DNA of 64,000 nt from an uncultured Flavobacteriaceae bacterium. Its GTDB lineage: Bacteria > Bacteroidota > Bacteroidia > Flavobacteriales > Flavobacteriaceae. Within the stretch, counting starts at the first letter, position 1. Every line of letters begins with the position of its first letter. Below the pieces are notes generated by a model. The model was not told the DNA's origin and ran no database searches. It saw only the letters and a program-made list of their open reading frames with translations. Below are positions 1 through 7,582 of the stretch, in pieces. Where the stretch lies: assembly GCA_943842625.1 (NCBI GenBank), contig CALTCK010000002.1, forward strand, positions 204,924 to 268,923, written 5' to 3'. The position numbers were made by a program, and so were the translations under genes.

Positions 1-221
1 CTGTGCAGGAATCAATATTGGTGAGCGGTAAGGCAATAATTATCAATGTGGTTTCGGTAGCTGCTGGATTTTTAGTTTTGGTGTTCTCCGACATGGTCCC
101 CCTACAATATTTTGGTTTGTTAATTGCTTTAAGTATGGTTAGCTCCTGTCTCGGGGCTTTAACTTTACTCCCTTCTTTATTAATACTGATGAATAAAAAA
201 AATAACCAACATGAAAATTAA
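1..221 (+). CDS. MMPL/RND-family exporter, C-terminal fragment (5' end outside window)
   Basis: Only about 73 C-terminal residues lie in the window; the frame is open to the left edge, so the gene starts upstream. Two hydrophobic helices separated by a short loop (around VVSVAAGFLVLVFSDMVPL and FGLLIALSMVSSCLGALTLL), then a short charged tail, match the last two transmembrane helices of MMPL/RND transporters, which export lipids or other hydrophobic substrates across the inner membrane. The stop overlaps the start of the LolA-like gene by 11 bases, so the two are probably translationally coupled. MMPL plus LolA-like pairs are common in Bacteroidota. The substrate cannot be read from this fragment. 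Confidence 0.75.
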   Translation, partial: VQESILVSGKAIIINVVSVAAGFLVLVFSDMVPLQYFGLLIALSMVSSCLGALTLLPSLLILMNKKNNQHEN

Positions 222-951
222 TCCCTACCTGATCCTACTTTTTTTTAGCACCGCAATTTACGGACCAATTCATGGTCAAAATGCTCAAACTTTATTAGAA
301 AAAATGGATATTTTAATTGCGGCGCCTAAAGATAAAGAAGCTGATGTTTTAATGATCATTAAAGATAAAAATGGCACCGTTAAAGAACGAGAAGCTACCT
401 TAAAACAGAAAGGTAAGTATAAAAAATTATATCGATATACCAAACCAGAAAAACAAGCGGGCATTGCGACTTTATCCCTTCCAGACAATGTAATTTGGTT
501 GTACATGCCCGCTTTTGGAAAGGCGATTCGAATTTCATTATTAAGTAAGAGTCAAGCTTTTAACGGAACAGATTTTTCACAAGAAGATATGAGTGGTATT
601 CCCTATAGTGAGCGTTACGAGCCAAGTTTAATTAGTCAACAAAATGATGAATATTATCAGTTAGAATTACTTCCAAAATCAAAAAAATCAAAGTATACCA
701 AAATCAATTTAACCATGGATAAAAACCACTATTATCCAATAAAAATGGAATATTATACGAAAGGAGATAAATTAATGAAAATTGCAGAATTTAACTATCA
801 AAAACAAGGTGCCTATTGGTTTGCTAAAGAAATTGTGATGACCACGGTTTTAAAAGAACACGCCACCACAATTATACTTTCGGAAGTAAAGTTTGATCAA
901 GGACTAAGTGATGCTATTTTTACCATTGAAAATTTAAAAAAAGAAGAATAA
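211..951 (+). CDS. outer membrane lipoprotein-sorting (LolA-like) protein
   Basis: A protein of 246 residues with an N-terminal signal peptide (about residues 1-22, ending near IHGQ) and no lipobox cysteine, so it should be a soluble periplasmic protein. The body is predicted beta-rich with the LolA-like pattern of the 'outer membrane lipoprotein-sorting protein' family: repeated TLKQKGKYKKLYRY, VIWLYMPAFGKAIRI and SGIPYSERYEP segments. Members of this family sit beside MMPL/RND exporters and are thought to carry lipid or lipoprotein cargo. Its start overlaps the transporter stop by 11 bases. It converges on the START-domain gene with a gap of only 5 bases. The specific cargo is unknown. Confidence 0.8.
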   Translation: MKINPYLILLFFSTAIYGPIHGQNAQTLLEKMDILIAAPKDKEADVLMIIKDKNGTVKEREATLKQKGKYKKLYRYTKPEKQAGIATLSLPDNVIWLYMPAFGKAIRISLLSKSQAFNGTDFSQEDMSGIPYSERYEPSLISQQNDEYYQLELLPKSKKSKYTKINLTMDKNHYYPIKMEYYTKGDKLMKIAEFNYQKQGAYWFAKEIVMTTVLKEHATTIILSEVKFDQGLSDAIFTIENLKKEE

Positions 952-956
952 ACCCC

Positions 957-1595
957 CTATTCTATAAAGTTGAAATGGTTTTTTTTATTTTTATGTTGAG
1001 CGATGGTCTTTTTAATATTAATTAAGGTATTGTAGGGCGTATCTTCGACAAACAAATTTGCTAACCATGAAGGAACAGCGCCTCCAGGGTCTACTTGCAT
1101 TAAAAAAGTAACCTCTAATTTGTTTTTGGCAGCTACTTTTACTTTCCAATAGCCATTTCCACTCACACGAATATATTTATCGTTTTCTTCTAAGTAGTCA
1201 TCCAATACTTCGATACTCACATTCAATTCTTTTTTTTCTTTATTCCAAGTAAATCTGTTACGATAAACTCCATCTCGATTTTTATAAGGAAAAGGTGCTT
1301 TTGCAATAGAGTAATAAATCTGTAAGGTGTCTCCTATTCGTTCTAATAATGATGCCGATTTCACATTATGTCCCCAATTTGGATAGCGCTCTAAATCAAA
1401 AATAGTATAGACAAAATCATGTATCGATCCGTCAATGGTAGTAATACCCTTAAATGTTTTAAAAGCATAGATTCCTTCTTCTTCTAAATAAACTTGTATT
1501 CCATCTTTATCTTTTATCATTTCCCACTGTTCTTGTGCGGTTAGACAAAAACTCGTACATAAAAAAAGTAACGTAATGTAACTAATTGTTTTCAT
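957..1595 (-). CDS. secreted START-domain lipid-binding protein
   Basis: The start chosen is the ATG at 1595 because it gives a clean signal peptide (MKTISYITLLFLCTSFCLTAQ); an ATG six codons upstream, at 1613, would overlap the sulfotransferase gene. The mature part, about 190 residues, fits the START/SRPBCC fold: WEMIKDKDGIQVYLEE at the N-terminus, YPNWGHNVKSASLLERI in the middle, PFPYKNRDGVYRNRF, and a terminal amphipathic helix. START domains bind one lipid in a deep cavity. It directly follows the sulfotransferase in the same direction, 10 bases away, so the two are probably co-transcribed. The ligand is unknown. Confidence 0.8.
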   Translation of the reverse strand: MKTISYITLLFLCTSFCLTAQEQWEMIKDKDGIQVYLEEEGIYAFKTFKGITTIDGSIHDFVYTIFDLERYPNWGHNVKSASLLERIGDTLQIYYSIAKAPFPYKNRDGVYRNRFTWNKEKKELNVSIEVLDDYLEENDKYIRVSGNGYWKVKVAAKNKLEVTFLMQVDPGGAVPSWLANLFVEDTPYNTLINIKKTIAQHKNKKNHFNFIE

Positions 1596-1605
1596 AAATA
1601 ATGTA

Positions 1606-2739
1606 TTATTCAACGATGACGTTTTTAGGCATTTCGTAGGTATATAGATCCATAAAAAAACGCCATTCTTTGAGGATTGTGTCTAATTGATCTTTGTCTA
1701 TACAATGTTTGTTCTTATGATAACTCTTCATTTTTTCAATATAGTGTTCAAAACTTGGAAATGCCTGTTCAAAATTATCAAGTTCCAAATGAGTATATAT
1801 GTTTTGTAAAACAGCCTGTGGTGATTTTTCCAACTCTTTATAGGAAATCTCTACTAAATTATTAGCAGGTATTTTTTCTTTATGTTGAAGATAATCTCCC
1901 ATAATTTTTTTATAAATCGCAATAATATTGGAATCGATTTGATGGGTATTTATACCCTGTAATTGCAAAGGCGGCAACATCTTTCTATAGAAATTTTGGG
2001 TAGATAAAAATACCTCTATAGGATTTCTATGAATAAAAATAAATTTTGCGTCCGGAAACATCGCCAACAAGGTCTTAATTCGACCGGTGTTTGGGGGATT
2101 TTTTGACAAGTACCGATCTCCCCTCGTATTTTTAATTGCTTTTTTTATAAATAACTGATAGTCTGCTTTCCAGCGATCTAATTGTTTATTACTTACAGTA
2201 TCAAAACGAATATACCTATCGTAAAATTGAATCATTTTTTTTGGAAACATCCAAAAAAAGTAAAAACTAAGTGGAGTTTTTGCACCTAATGCAAATTCCT
2301 CTTCTTGAGGTAAAGAAGAACCCAAGCTTACATTATCACCTTTTCGAGTCCCAGGGATTAATAGGGAAGAAAATCCTTTAAATAAAAATCTACCTAACTT
2401 ATTAAATAAGGAATCTGGAAATACACTTTGATATGTGGAGGCGTATGCCATTTGAGGGTCTTGACAAAGTAAATTATGCAAATGTGTAGTGCCGCTTCTC
2501 CAATGCCCAATAATAAAAACTGGAGCTTTTGTTACTTTTTTATTTTTAAAACGAGGGTTTATAAATAAACGCTCGTAAGTTCTAAAAGGAAAATTAATTA
2601 AGTTGATAAATACTAAAATAAAAACTCTAATAAAATATTTTAGAGACAGGCGATTATTTTTAAATAAACTAAAGATGACCGTAATGGAATAACCAATAGC
2701 TGGTGGAAATAGCGTTCCTCTTTTACTTTTTTTTGTCAT
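1606..2739 (-). CDS. sulfotransferase family protein
   Basis: A 377-residue protein of the PAPS-dependent sulfotransferase family. The 5'-phosphosulfate-binding loop is clear (GHWRSGTTHLHNLL, about residues 78-91), and the 3'-phosphate-binding strand/helix FIFIHRNPIEVFLS is near residue 235. A hydrophobic stretch at about residues 33-52 may be a membrane anchor, suggesting action on a membrane lipid or glycolipid. It would transfer sulfate from PAPS to a hydroxyl or amine. The family is usually annotated only as 'sulfotransferase', and the acceptor is not predictable. It lies upstream of the START-domain gene and downstream of hisS (30 bases), so it could share the hisS transcript. Confidence 0.85.
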   Translation of the reverse strand: MTKKSKRGTLFPPAIGYSITVIFSLFKNNRLSLKYFIRVFILVFINLINFPFRTYERLFINPRFKNKKVTKAPVFIIGHWRSGTTHLHNLLCQDPQMAYASTYQSVFPDSLFNKLGRFLFKGFSSLLIPGTRKGDNVSLGSSLPQEEEFALGAKTPLSFYFFWMFPKKMIQFYDRYIRFDTVSNKQLDRWKADYQLFIKKAIKNTRGDRYLSKNPPNTGRIKTLLAMFPDAKFIFIHRNPIEVFLSTQNFYRKMLPPLQLQGINTHQIDSNIIAIYKKIMGDYLQHKEKIPANNLVEISYKELEKSPQAVLQNIYTHLELDNFEQAFPSFEHYIEKMKSYHKNKHCIDKDQLDTILKEWRFFMDLYTYEMPKNVIVE

Positions 2740-2769
2740 AAATAATACATTTAATTAAAAATTAGGGCA

Positions 2770-4140
2770 CTATTTAAAAACTTCCAGTAATTGTTGAATA
2801 CTACATTTTGATTGCTCACCAGATTTCATGTTTTTTAAGGTAAAAAACTCGCTATTTATTTCCTTTTCACCCGCAAGAATTACGAAAGGAATTGATCTTT
2901 TATCTGCATAACTCATTTGCTTTCCCATTTTTGCTGAATCTGGATAAAGTTCACATGCGATATTATTTTTCCTTAAAGTAGTCATGGCTTGCATCGCATA
3001 CAGAGATTCCTTATCGCCAAAATTGATAAATAAAACCTTTGTATTGGCCAATACCGCAGGCGGAAATAGGTTCAGTTCTTCCAAAACTAAATAAATTCGA
3101 TCTAATCCAAAGGAAATTCCAACACCGCTCATATCTTTTAATCCAAAAATATCTGTTAAATCGTCATAGCGGCCACCACCACCAATACTTCCTAGTTGGA
3201 CCTCTTTTGGGGGGCTTACTTCAAAAATTGCACCGGTATAATAATTTAGACCTCTTGCAAGTGTAACATCAAACTCGAGATTAGCTGTTTTTAAATTAAG
3301 GGTTTGAAAAGCCTCGTAGATAAATTCTAATTCTTCAATACCTTTCAGACCTGTAACTGAAGTTGATAAAATTTCTTTTAAAGCTACTAACTGTTCAACT
3401 GGAGTTCCATTTAAACCAAGTAAAGGCTTTAATTTTTCTAGAGCTTCTTCCGTGATTCCTTTACGCAACATTTCTGTCTTTACTCCTTCCTCTCCAATTT
3501 TGTCGAGTTTATCTAAAGCAATAGTAAAATCTATTAATTTATCTTCAGCACCAATAACTTCAGCAACACCACTTAAAACTTTACGGTTGTTTAATTTTAT
3601 AACAACTCCCTCTAAATTTAATTGATTAAAAACATCATCATACAATTGGATTAATTCTACCTCCTGCCACAACGATTTAGAACCAACTACATCAGCATCA
3701 CATTGATAAAACTCTCTAAATCTTCCTTTTTGAGGACGATCTGCTCTCCATACAGGTTGTATTTGAGAACGTTTAAAAGGAAACGTTAAATCGTTTTGAT
3801 GTTGCACAACATATCTAGCAAAAGGTACCGTAAGGTCGTATTTCATTGCTTTCTCTGAAATACTAGAAGTTACTTTTAAGCTATTTTTTTCGTTTAAAAA
3901 CGCTGCGTCGGTTTTTTTTAAAAAATCACCACTATTTAAAATTTTAAATATCAACCGGTCTCCTTCCTCACCATATTTACCCATTAAAGTTTCGCTTTTT
4001 TCAAAAGAAGGCGTTTCAATGGGTTGGTAACCATAATTTTTAAAACTCGTTCGCATGATGTCCATGATATAGTTTCGTTTCGATACTTCGAGTGAAGAAA
4101 AATCTCTAGTTCCTTTTGGTATGGATGGTTTTTGTGCCAA
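2770..4140 (-). CDS. hisS: histidyl-tRNA synthetase
   Basis: Class II aminoacyl-tRNA synthetase of 456 residues that charges tRNA-His. The catalytic core shows motif 2 with the arginine loop (about residues 130-153, FREFYQCDADVVG), the histidine-specific LARGLNYYTGAIFEV segment near residue 300, and motif 3 (GVGISFGLDRIYLVL) near residue 340. The last 95 residues form the anticodon-binding domain. The N-terminal KGTRDFSS is typical of HisRS, which supports the ATG chosen. Length fits the Bacteroidota form. An essential cytoplasmic enzyme. Confidence 0.97.
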   Translation of the reverse strand: MAQKPSIPKGTRDFSSLEVSKRNYIMDIMRTSFKNYGYQPIETPSFEKSETLMGKYGEEGDRLIFKILNSGDFLKKTDAAFLNEKNSLKVTSSISEKAMKYDLTVPFARYVVQHQNDLTFPFKRSQIQPVWRADRPQKGRFREFYQCDADVVGSKSLWQEVELIQLYDDVFNQLNLEGVVIKLNNRKVLSGVAEVIGAEDKLIDFTIALDKLDKIGEEGVKTEMLRKGITEEALEKLKPLLGLNGTPVEQLVALKEILSTSVTGLKGIEELEFIYEAFQTLNLKTANLEFDVTLARGLNYYTGAIFEVSPPKEVQLGSIGGGGRYDDLTDIFGLKDMSGVGISFGLDRIYLVLEELNLFPPAVLANTKVLFINFGDKESLYAMQAMTTLRKNNIACELYPDSAKMGKQMSYADKRSIPFVILAGEKEINSEFFTLKNMKSGEQSKCSIQQLLEVFK

Positions 4141-4272
4141 GTTTATTTAATTTAAAATATGATACTAAGTTATGCAAATATCTTAATTTCAAATTTAATT
4201 TATTAGATAATTTAAAATAATGGTAACTTTATACATCAAATTTAGTCTAACGGTTAAACCAATTTATATTTT

Positions 4273-5511
4273 ATGTTTTCCCTTTTTCGAGTTAATGTAC
4301 TAATAGCTATCAATTCAATAAAAACACAACTATTGAGAACCATTTTAACTGTGGTTATTATTGGTATAGGAATATGGGCTTTGGTAGGTATTTTAAGCTC
4401 TGTAGAGGCTATGGAAAATTCAATTTCTGGTAATTTCGCTACCATGGGTTCTAACACTTTTAATATACAACGTTATAATTTTAACGTGCAACGTCGAGGT
4501 GGTGAACGTGAAAAAGTAAATCCAATTATCAGTTATCAAAATATTCGAGAATTTATCGATATTTATGAGTTTCCTACTACACAAACATCCATTTCATTCA
4601 GGGGAACTAGCGGAGCTGAAGTAAAGTTTGAAAGCAACAAAACCGATCCTGAAGTTCAAGTATTGGGAATTAATGAATATTATCTTGAAAATACTGGGAC
4701 CGAAATTGAATCAGGTAGAAACTTTAATGTTTTTGATATCCAAAACAACAATAATGTATGTATCATCGGTTCTGATTTTTTAAAAAATTTGTTTATCAAC
4801 GACAATCCTATTGGAAAAAAAATTAGCATACGAGGGGTAAAATTTAAAGTAATTGGTGTCCTGGAGTCCAAAGGAGCTACCTTTGGAAACAATCAAGATC
4901 TACGGGTTTTAATTCCTATACAAGTTGCTAGAGGAATTTTTACAGCACCCAATATCAACTATACCATTAGTATCATGGTCAAAAACACAGAGATGCTAAA
5001 CGCTGCACAAGACGAGGCGGTTGTTACTTTTAGAAATATTCGAGGTTTAAGTCCTATTGAGAAAAATGATTTTGGAATGGAGCGAAGTGACGACCTCATC
5101 AACCGAATTACTAGTATCACTGGATATCTTGAAATAGCAGCATGGATTATCAGCATCATTACCATCTTAGGTTCCTCGATAGCTCTGATGAATATCATGT
5201 TGGTTTCGGTAACAGAGCGAACTCGTGAAATTGGAGTTCGAAAAGCTTTGGGAGCAAAAAACTCAACGATTTCGACTCAATTTTTTATTGAGACGATCGT
5301 TATTGGACAAATTGGTAGCCTTTTAGGTATTTTACTTGGAATTGGTACCGGAATGATTTTTTCTTCTTTTTTTGAATCCAAATTTTCCCTGCCCTGGATT
5401 CCAATGTTATGGGCAACAATTATAACTTTTATCGTAGCCATTATTGCAGGTTTTTATCCCGCAATGAAAGCCTCAAAACTAGACCCTATTGAAAGCTTGA
5501 GGTATGAATAG
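4273..5511 (+). CDS. ABC transporter permease, MacB/FtsX type
   Basis: A protein of 412 residues with one N-terminal transmembrane helix (about 20-42), a large periplasmic MacB-PCD domain (about 45-280) and a C-terminal FtsX domain with three helices (about 285-400). The FtsX hallmark VTERTREIGVRKALGAK is near residue 315, and the C-terminal PIESLRYE is typical of MacB permeases. Such permeases use mechanotransmission to drive lipoprotein, antibiotic or toxin efflux, and need an ATPase and often a membrane fusion protein. Neither is adjacent, so the partners must be encoded elsewhere. It is transcribed divergently from hisS. Confidence 0.9.
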   Translation: MFSLFRVNVLIAINSIKTQLLRTILTVVIIGIGIWALVGILSSVEAMENSISGNFATMGSNTFNIQRYNFNVQRRGGEREKVNPIISYQNIREFIDIYEFPTTQTSISFRGTSGAEVKFESNKTDPEVQVLGINEYYLENTGTEIESGRNFNVFDIQNNNNVCIIGSDFLKNLFINDNPIGKKISIRGVKFKVIGVLESKGATFGNNQDLRVLIPIQVARGIFTAPNINYTISIMVKNTEMLNAAQDEAVVTFRNIRGLSPIEKNDFGMERSDDLINRITSITGYLEIAAWIISIITILGSSIALMNIMLVSVTERTREIGVRKALGAKNSTISTQFFIETIVIGQIGSLLGILLGIGTGMIFSSFFESKFSLPWIPMLWATIITFIVAIIAGFYPAMKASKLDPIESLRYE

Positions 5512-5588
5512 TTAGTTGATATTTTATTTTTTTAGACTCCATGCAATAATTAAACCATCAAATCAGTTATTGTTTCAATAATTGTATG

Positions 5589-6470
5589 ATGAAAAAAATA
5601 ATTATTTTATGTTATATTTTTATTGTTGTTGCTTGTAGTAAAGATAATGATAAAAATGATGCTGTTTGTTATTCAAATTCGAATACAGAAAGCATGGTAC
5701 ACGACGGAGAAGACAGAGAATATTTGATGTATGTACCCGACTCGTATGATGGTACTAACTCTGTGCCAATCCTATTCAATTTTCATGGTTTTGGAGGCAG
5801 TGTAGAAGAATTTATGGAGAATGCAGACCTACGCTCGGTTGCAGAAACCAATACGTTTATTTTAGTCTATCCCCAAGGTAGTTGTCTAGAAGGTTCTTCC
5901 CATTGGAATCCCTGCCCAAACGGACCGGATAACAAAAGTGAAGCTGATGATTTTGGATTTGTTGAAGCTATGATCAATCAGATATCCTCAGAATACCATA
6001 TAGATTTGGATCGAGTTTACGCAGGGGGATACTCTAACGGAGGTATGATGGCATATGGGCTTGCGAATTATAAAAGTGATTTAATTGCTGCGGTGGCATC
6101 TATTTCCGGAACAATGTTAAACTGTACAGGATCTACCAATCATCCTATGCCAGTAGTACATCTTCATGGAACCTCTGATGATGTTGTTTCCTATAATGGG
6201 AGTACTGACTGGAATTCTGTACAAAGTACGCTGGATTACTGGATTAATTTTAATAACACCACGACCACTCCAACAGTAAACTCAGAGAATAGTGGCGGAA
6301 TAACTATCGAACATTATATTTATGACCAAGGTGAAAATTCTGTTTCGGTCGAACATTATAAATATATTGGAGGAGAACACGTATGGTTTAACGAAACCTA
6401 CCAGGGTCAAAACACTGCTGAATTGATTTGGAATTTTATGTCAAAATACGACCTCGACGGATTGAGGTAG
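5589..6470 (+). CDS. PHB depolymerase/feruloyl-esterase-like lipoprotein
   Basis: Alpha/beta-hydrolase of the LpqC/poly(3-hydroxybutyrate) depolymerase family, about 293 residues. The N-terminus is a lipoprotein signal (hydrophobic segment ending VVACSK), so it is exported and lipid-anchored. The oxyanion region NFHGFGG, the nucleophile motif GYSNGG (Ser near residue 150), an Asp in HGTSDDVV and a His in GGEHVW form a complete catalytic triad. Related enzymes cleave short polyester or feruloyl esters. Two adjacent ATGs (5586 and 5589) are possible starts. It converges on the DUF6428-like gene, and there is a weak 7-base-pair stem with no T-tract at 6495-6520. Confidence 0.85.
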   Translation: MKKIIILCYIFIVVACSKDNDKNDAVCYSNSNTESMVHDGEDREYLMYVPDSYDGTNSVPILFNFHGFGGSVEEFMENADLRSVAETNTFILVYPQGSCLEGSSHWNPCPNGPDNKSEADDFGFVEAMINQISSEYHIDLDRVYAGGYSNGGMMAYGLANYKSDLIAAVASISGTMLNCTGSTNHPMPVVHLHGTSDDVVSYNGSTDWNSVQSTLDYWINFNNTTTTPTVNSENSGGITIEHYIYDQGENSVSVEHYKYIGGEHVWFNETYQGQNTAELIWNFMSKYDLDGLR

Positions 6471-6514
6471 CTAAAGAAAATTTATATGAATAGCTGTTAG
6501 AACCTGTTGAAAGT

Positions 6515-6982
6515 CTAACAACAACCAGAACTTGGATCGCAACAAGAAGATTGAACTTTAGAAGTGTCAACTTTTGTTTTTTCAACTGAAATACCACAGG
6601 CATCTATTGCAAGACAGGCTGTAACCTTTGAAGTTAACAGAAAATTAACTCCATCAAAATCTAAATTATATTTACCAATTGTTTCTTCTCCTTGATATTC
6701 CACTTCAATTTCTAAATCTTCAAACATAAACATCTTTTCGGACAACGCTATAATATTGATTAATTTCTCTGGATGCAATCTGTGATCATAATCATTTTGT
6801 TCCCAAAGTTGAAAATTAATAACCGTTTCATTTCTAACTTTCCCCCCACAATCAATAAAATCTTTGGTAACTTTACCAACCTCTGTCACGTGAAAATGAC
6901 TAGAAACAAAAGTTCCGTTTGGTAATTGAAAACCGATTCTATCTAAATTTTTTAATATTTTTTTTATTTCTGACAATTTCAT
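6515..6982 (-). CDS. DUF6428-like protein with a cysteine-rich tail
   Basis: A small cytoplasmic protein of 155 residues without signal peptide or membrane segment. The body (LPNGTFVSSHFHVTEVGK, CGGKVRNETVINFQLW, HRLHPEKLINIIALSE) resembles the DUF6428 family, often found beside arsenic-resistance regulators in Bacteroidota; that link is from memory, not from this window. The extreme C-terminus has paired cysteines, CC-(x)5-CC, ending the protein, a likely metal- or metalloid-binding tail. Cys also occurs at CGG and at ACLAIDACG. No arsR or arsenate reductase gene is nearby. The function is not established. Confidence 0.65.
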   Translation of the reverse strand: MKLSEIKKILKNLDRIGFQLPNGTFVSSHFHVTEVGKVTKDFIDCGGKVRNETVINFQLWEQNDYDHRLHPEKLINIIALSEKMFMFEDLEIEVEYQGEETIGKYNLDFDGVNFLLTSKVTACLAIDACGISVEKTKVDTSKVQSSCCDPSSGCC

Positions 6983-7054
6983 ATTGTGTTGTATTTTTAA
7001 AGTTCATCTGTAGGGTTATTGAAACTATTTTAACTAAGAATTAAATCAAAAGCT

Positions 7055-7528
7055 TCAGTTTACCATTTTATCAAAAAACATAAACAAATCGCCTTTGGTA
7101 ATAATAGCGCCTTGCTCTATTAAAGAAAAAATATCCTCTTTTTTGTCTGTGGTAAAATCTTTATTTGCCGTAAAAAACTCAACTTCTTCAAAAGCAAAGT
7201 TTTTCTGGAGCCATTTAAAACCCTCAGGAGTTCTGAAATCTATATTCTCATTGGTAGTTTTTACTACTATCAATTTCATGTGAGCCGCTTCAACTTTAAA
7301 AAGAAATAATTGCATAGCAGAAATATTTTCAAGATAGGAAGCATTGTTCAACACTCCTTCCCAAATTAAATCACTAAAAACATCCAATTCTTCTTCGGCA
7401 ACTTCGGGCTTCACCCTTTTAATTTCGTCCCACTCTTTACCTGTGATCGATTGTGTTGCTAAAAAATTAATAAATTCTTCATGCAATTCTTCAAATTGCT
7501 CTTTGGTAAGTCTGCTATATTTTGCCAT
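7055..7528 (-). CDS. conserved hypothetical protein (DUF6495-like)
   Basis: Acidic 157-residue cytoplasmic protein with no signal or membrane segment. The N-terminus (YSRLTKEQFEELHEEFINFL) and the DVFSDLIWEGVL segment fit a conserved Flavobacteriia family that I recall as DUF6495; no function is known. The middle contains a predicted alpha/beta part (MKLIVVKTTNENIDF, EGFKWLQKN). The start codon lies only six bases after the 3' arm of a strong terminator hairpin (7535-7554) that ends the upstream receptor gene, so its own promoter is not obvious. Confidence 0.7.
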   Translation of the reverse strand: MAKYSRLTKEQFEELHEEFINFLATQSITGKEWDEIKRVKPEVAEEELDVFSDLIWEGVLNNASYLENISAMQLFLFKVEAAHMKLIVVKTTNENIDFRTPEGFKWLQKNFAFEEVEFFTANKDFTTDKKEDIFSLIEQGAIITKGDLFMFFDKMVN

Positions 7529-7534
7529 AAAAAA

Positions 7535-7554
7535 ACGCCCCGTTTAAGGGGCGT
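7535..7554 (-). terminator. rho-independent terminator of the Oar-like receptor gene
   Basis: A perfect seven-base-pair GC-rich stem, ACGCCCC pairing with GGGGCGT around a six-base loop. On the minus strand it is followed by a run of seven T (7534-7528). It sits 29 bases after the stop of the TonB receptor and directly against the ATG of the next gene. Confidence 0.85.
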
Positions 7555-7582
7555 AAAATTAATGATATTATTGCTAATAATC

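Noticed and set aside
945..963. Hairpin between the LolA-like and START genes
   Set aside because: Six-base AT-rich stem with no T-run; not convincing as a terminator.
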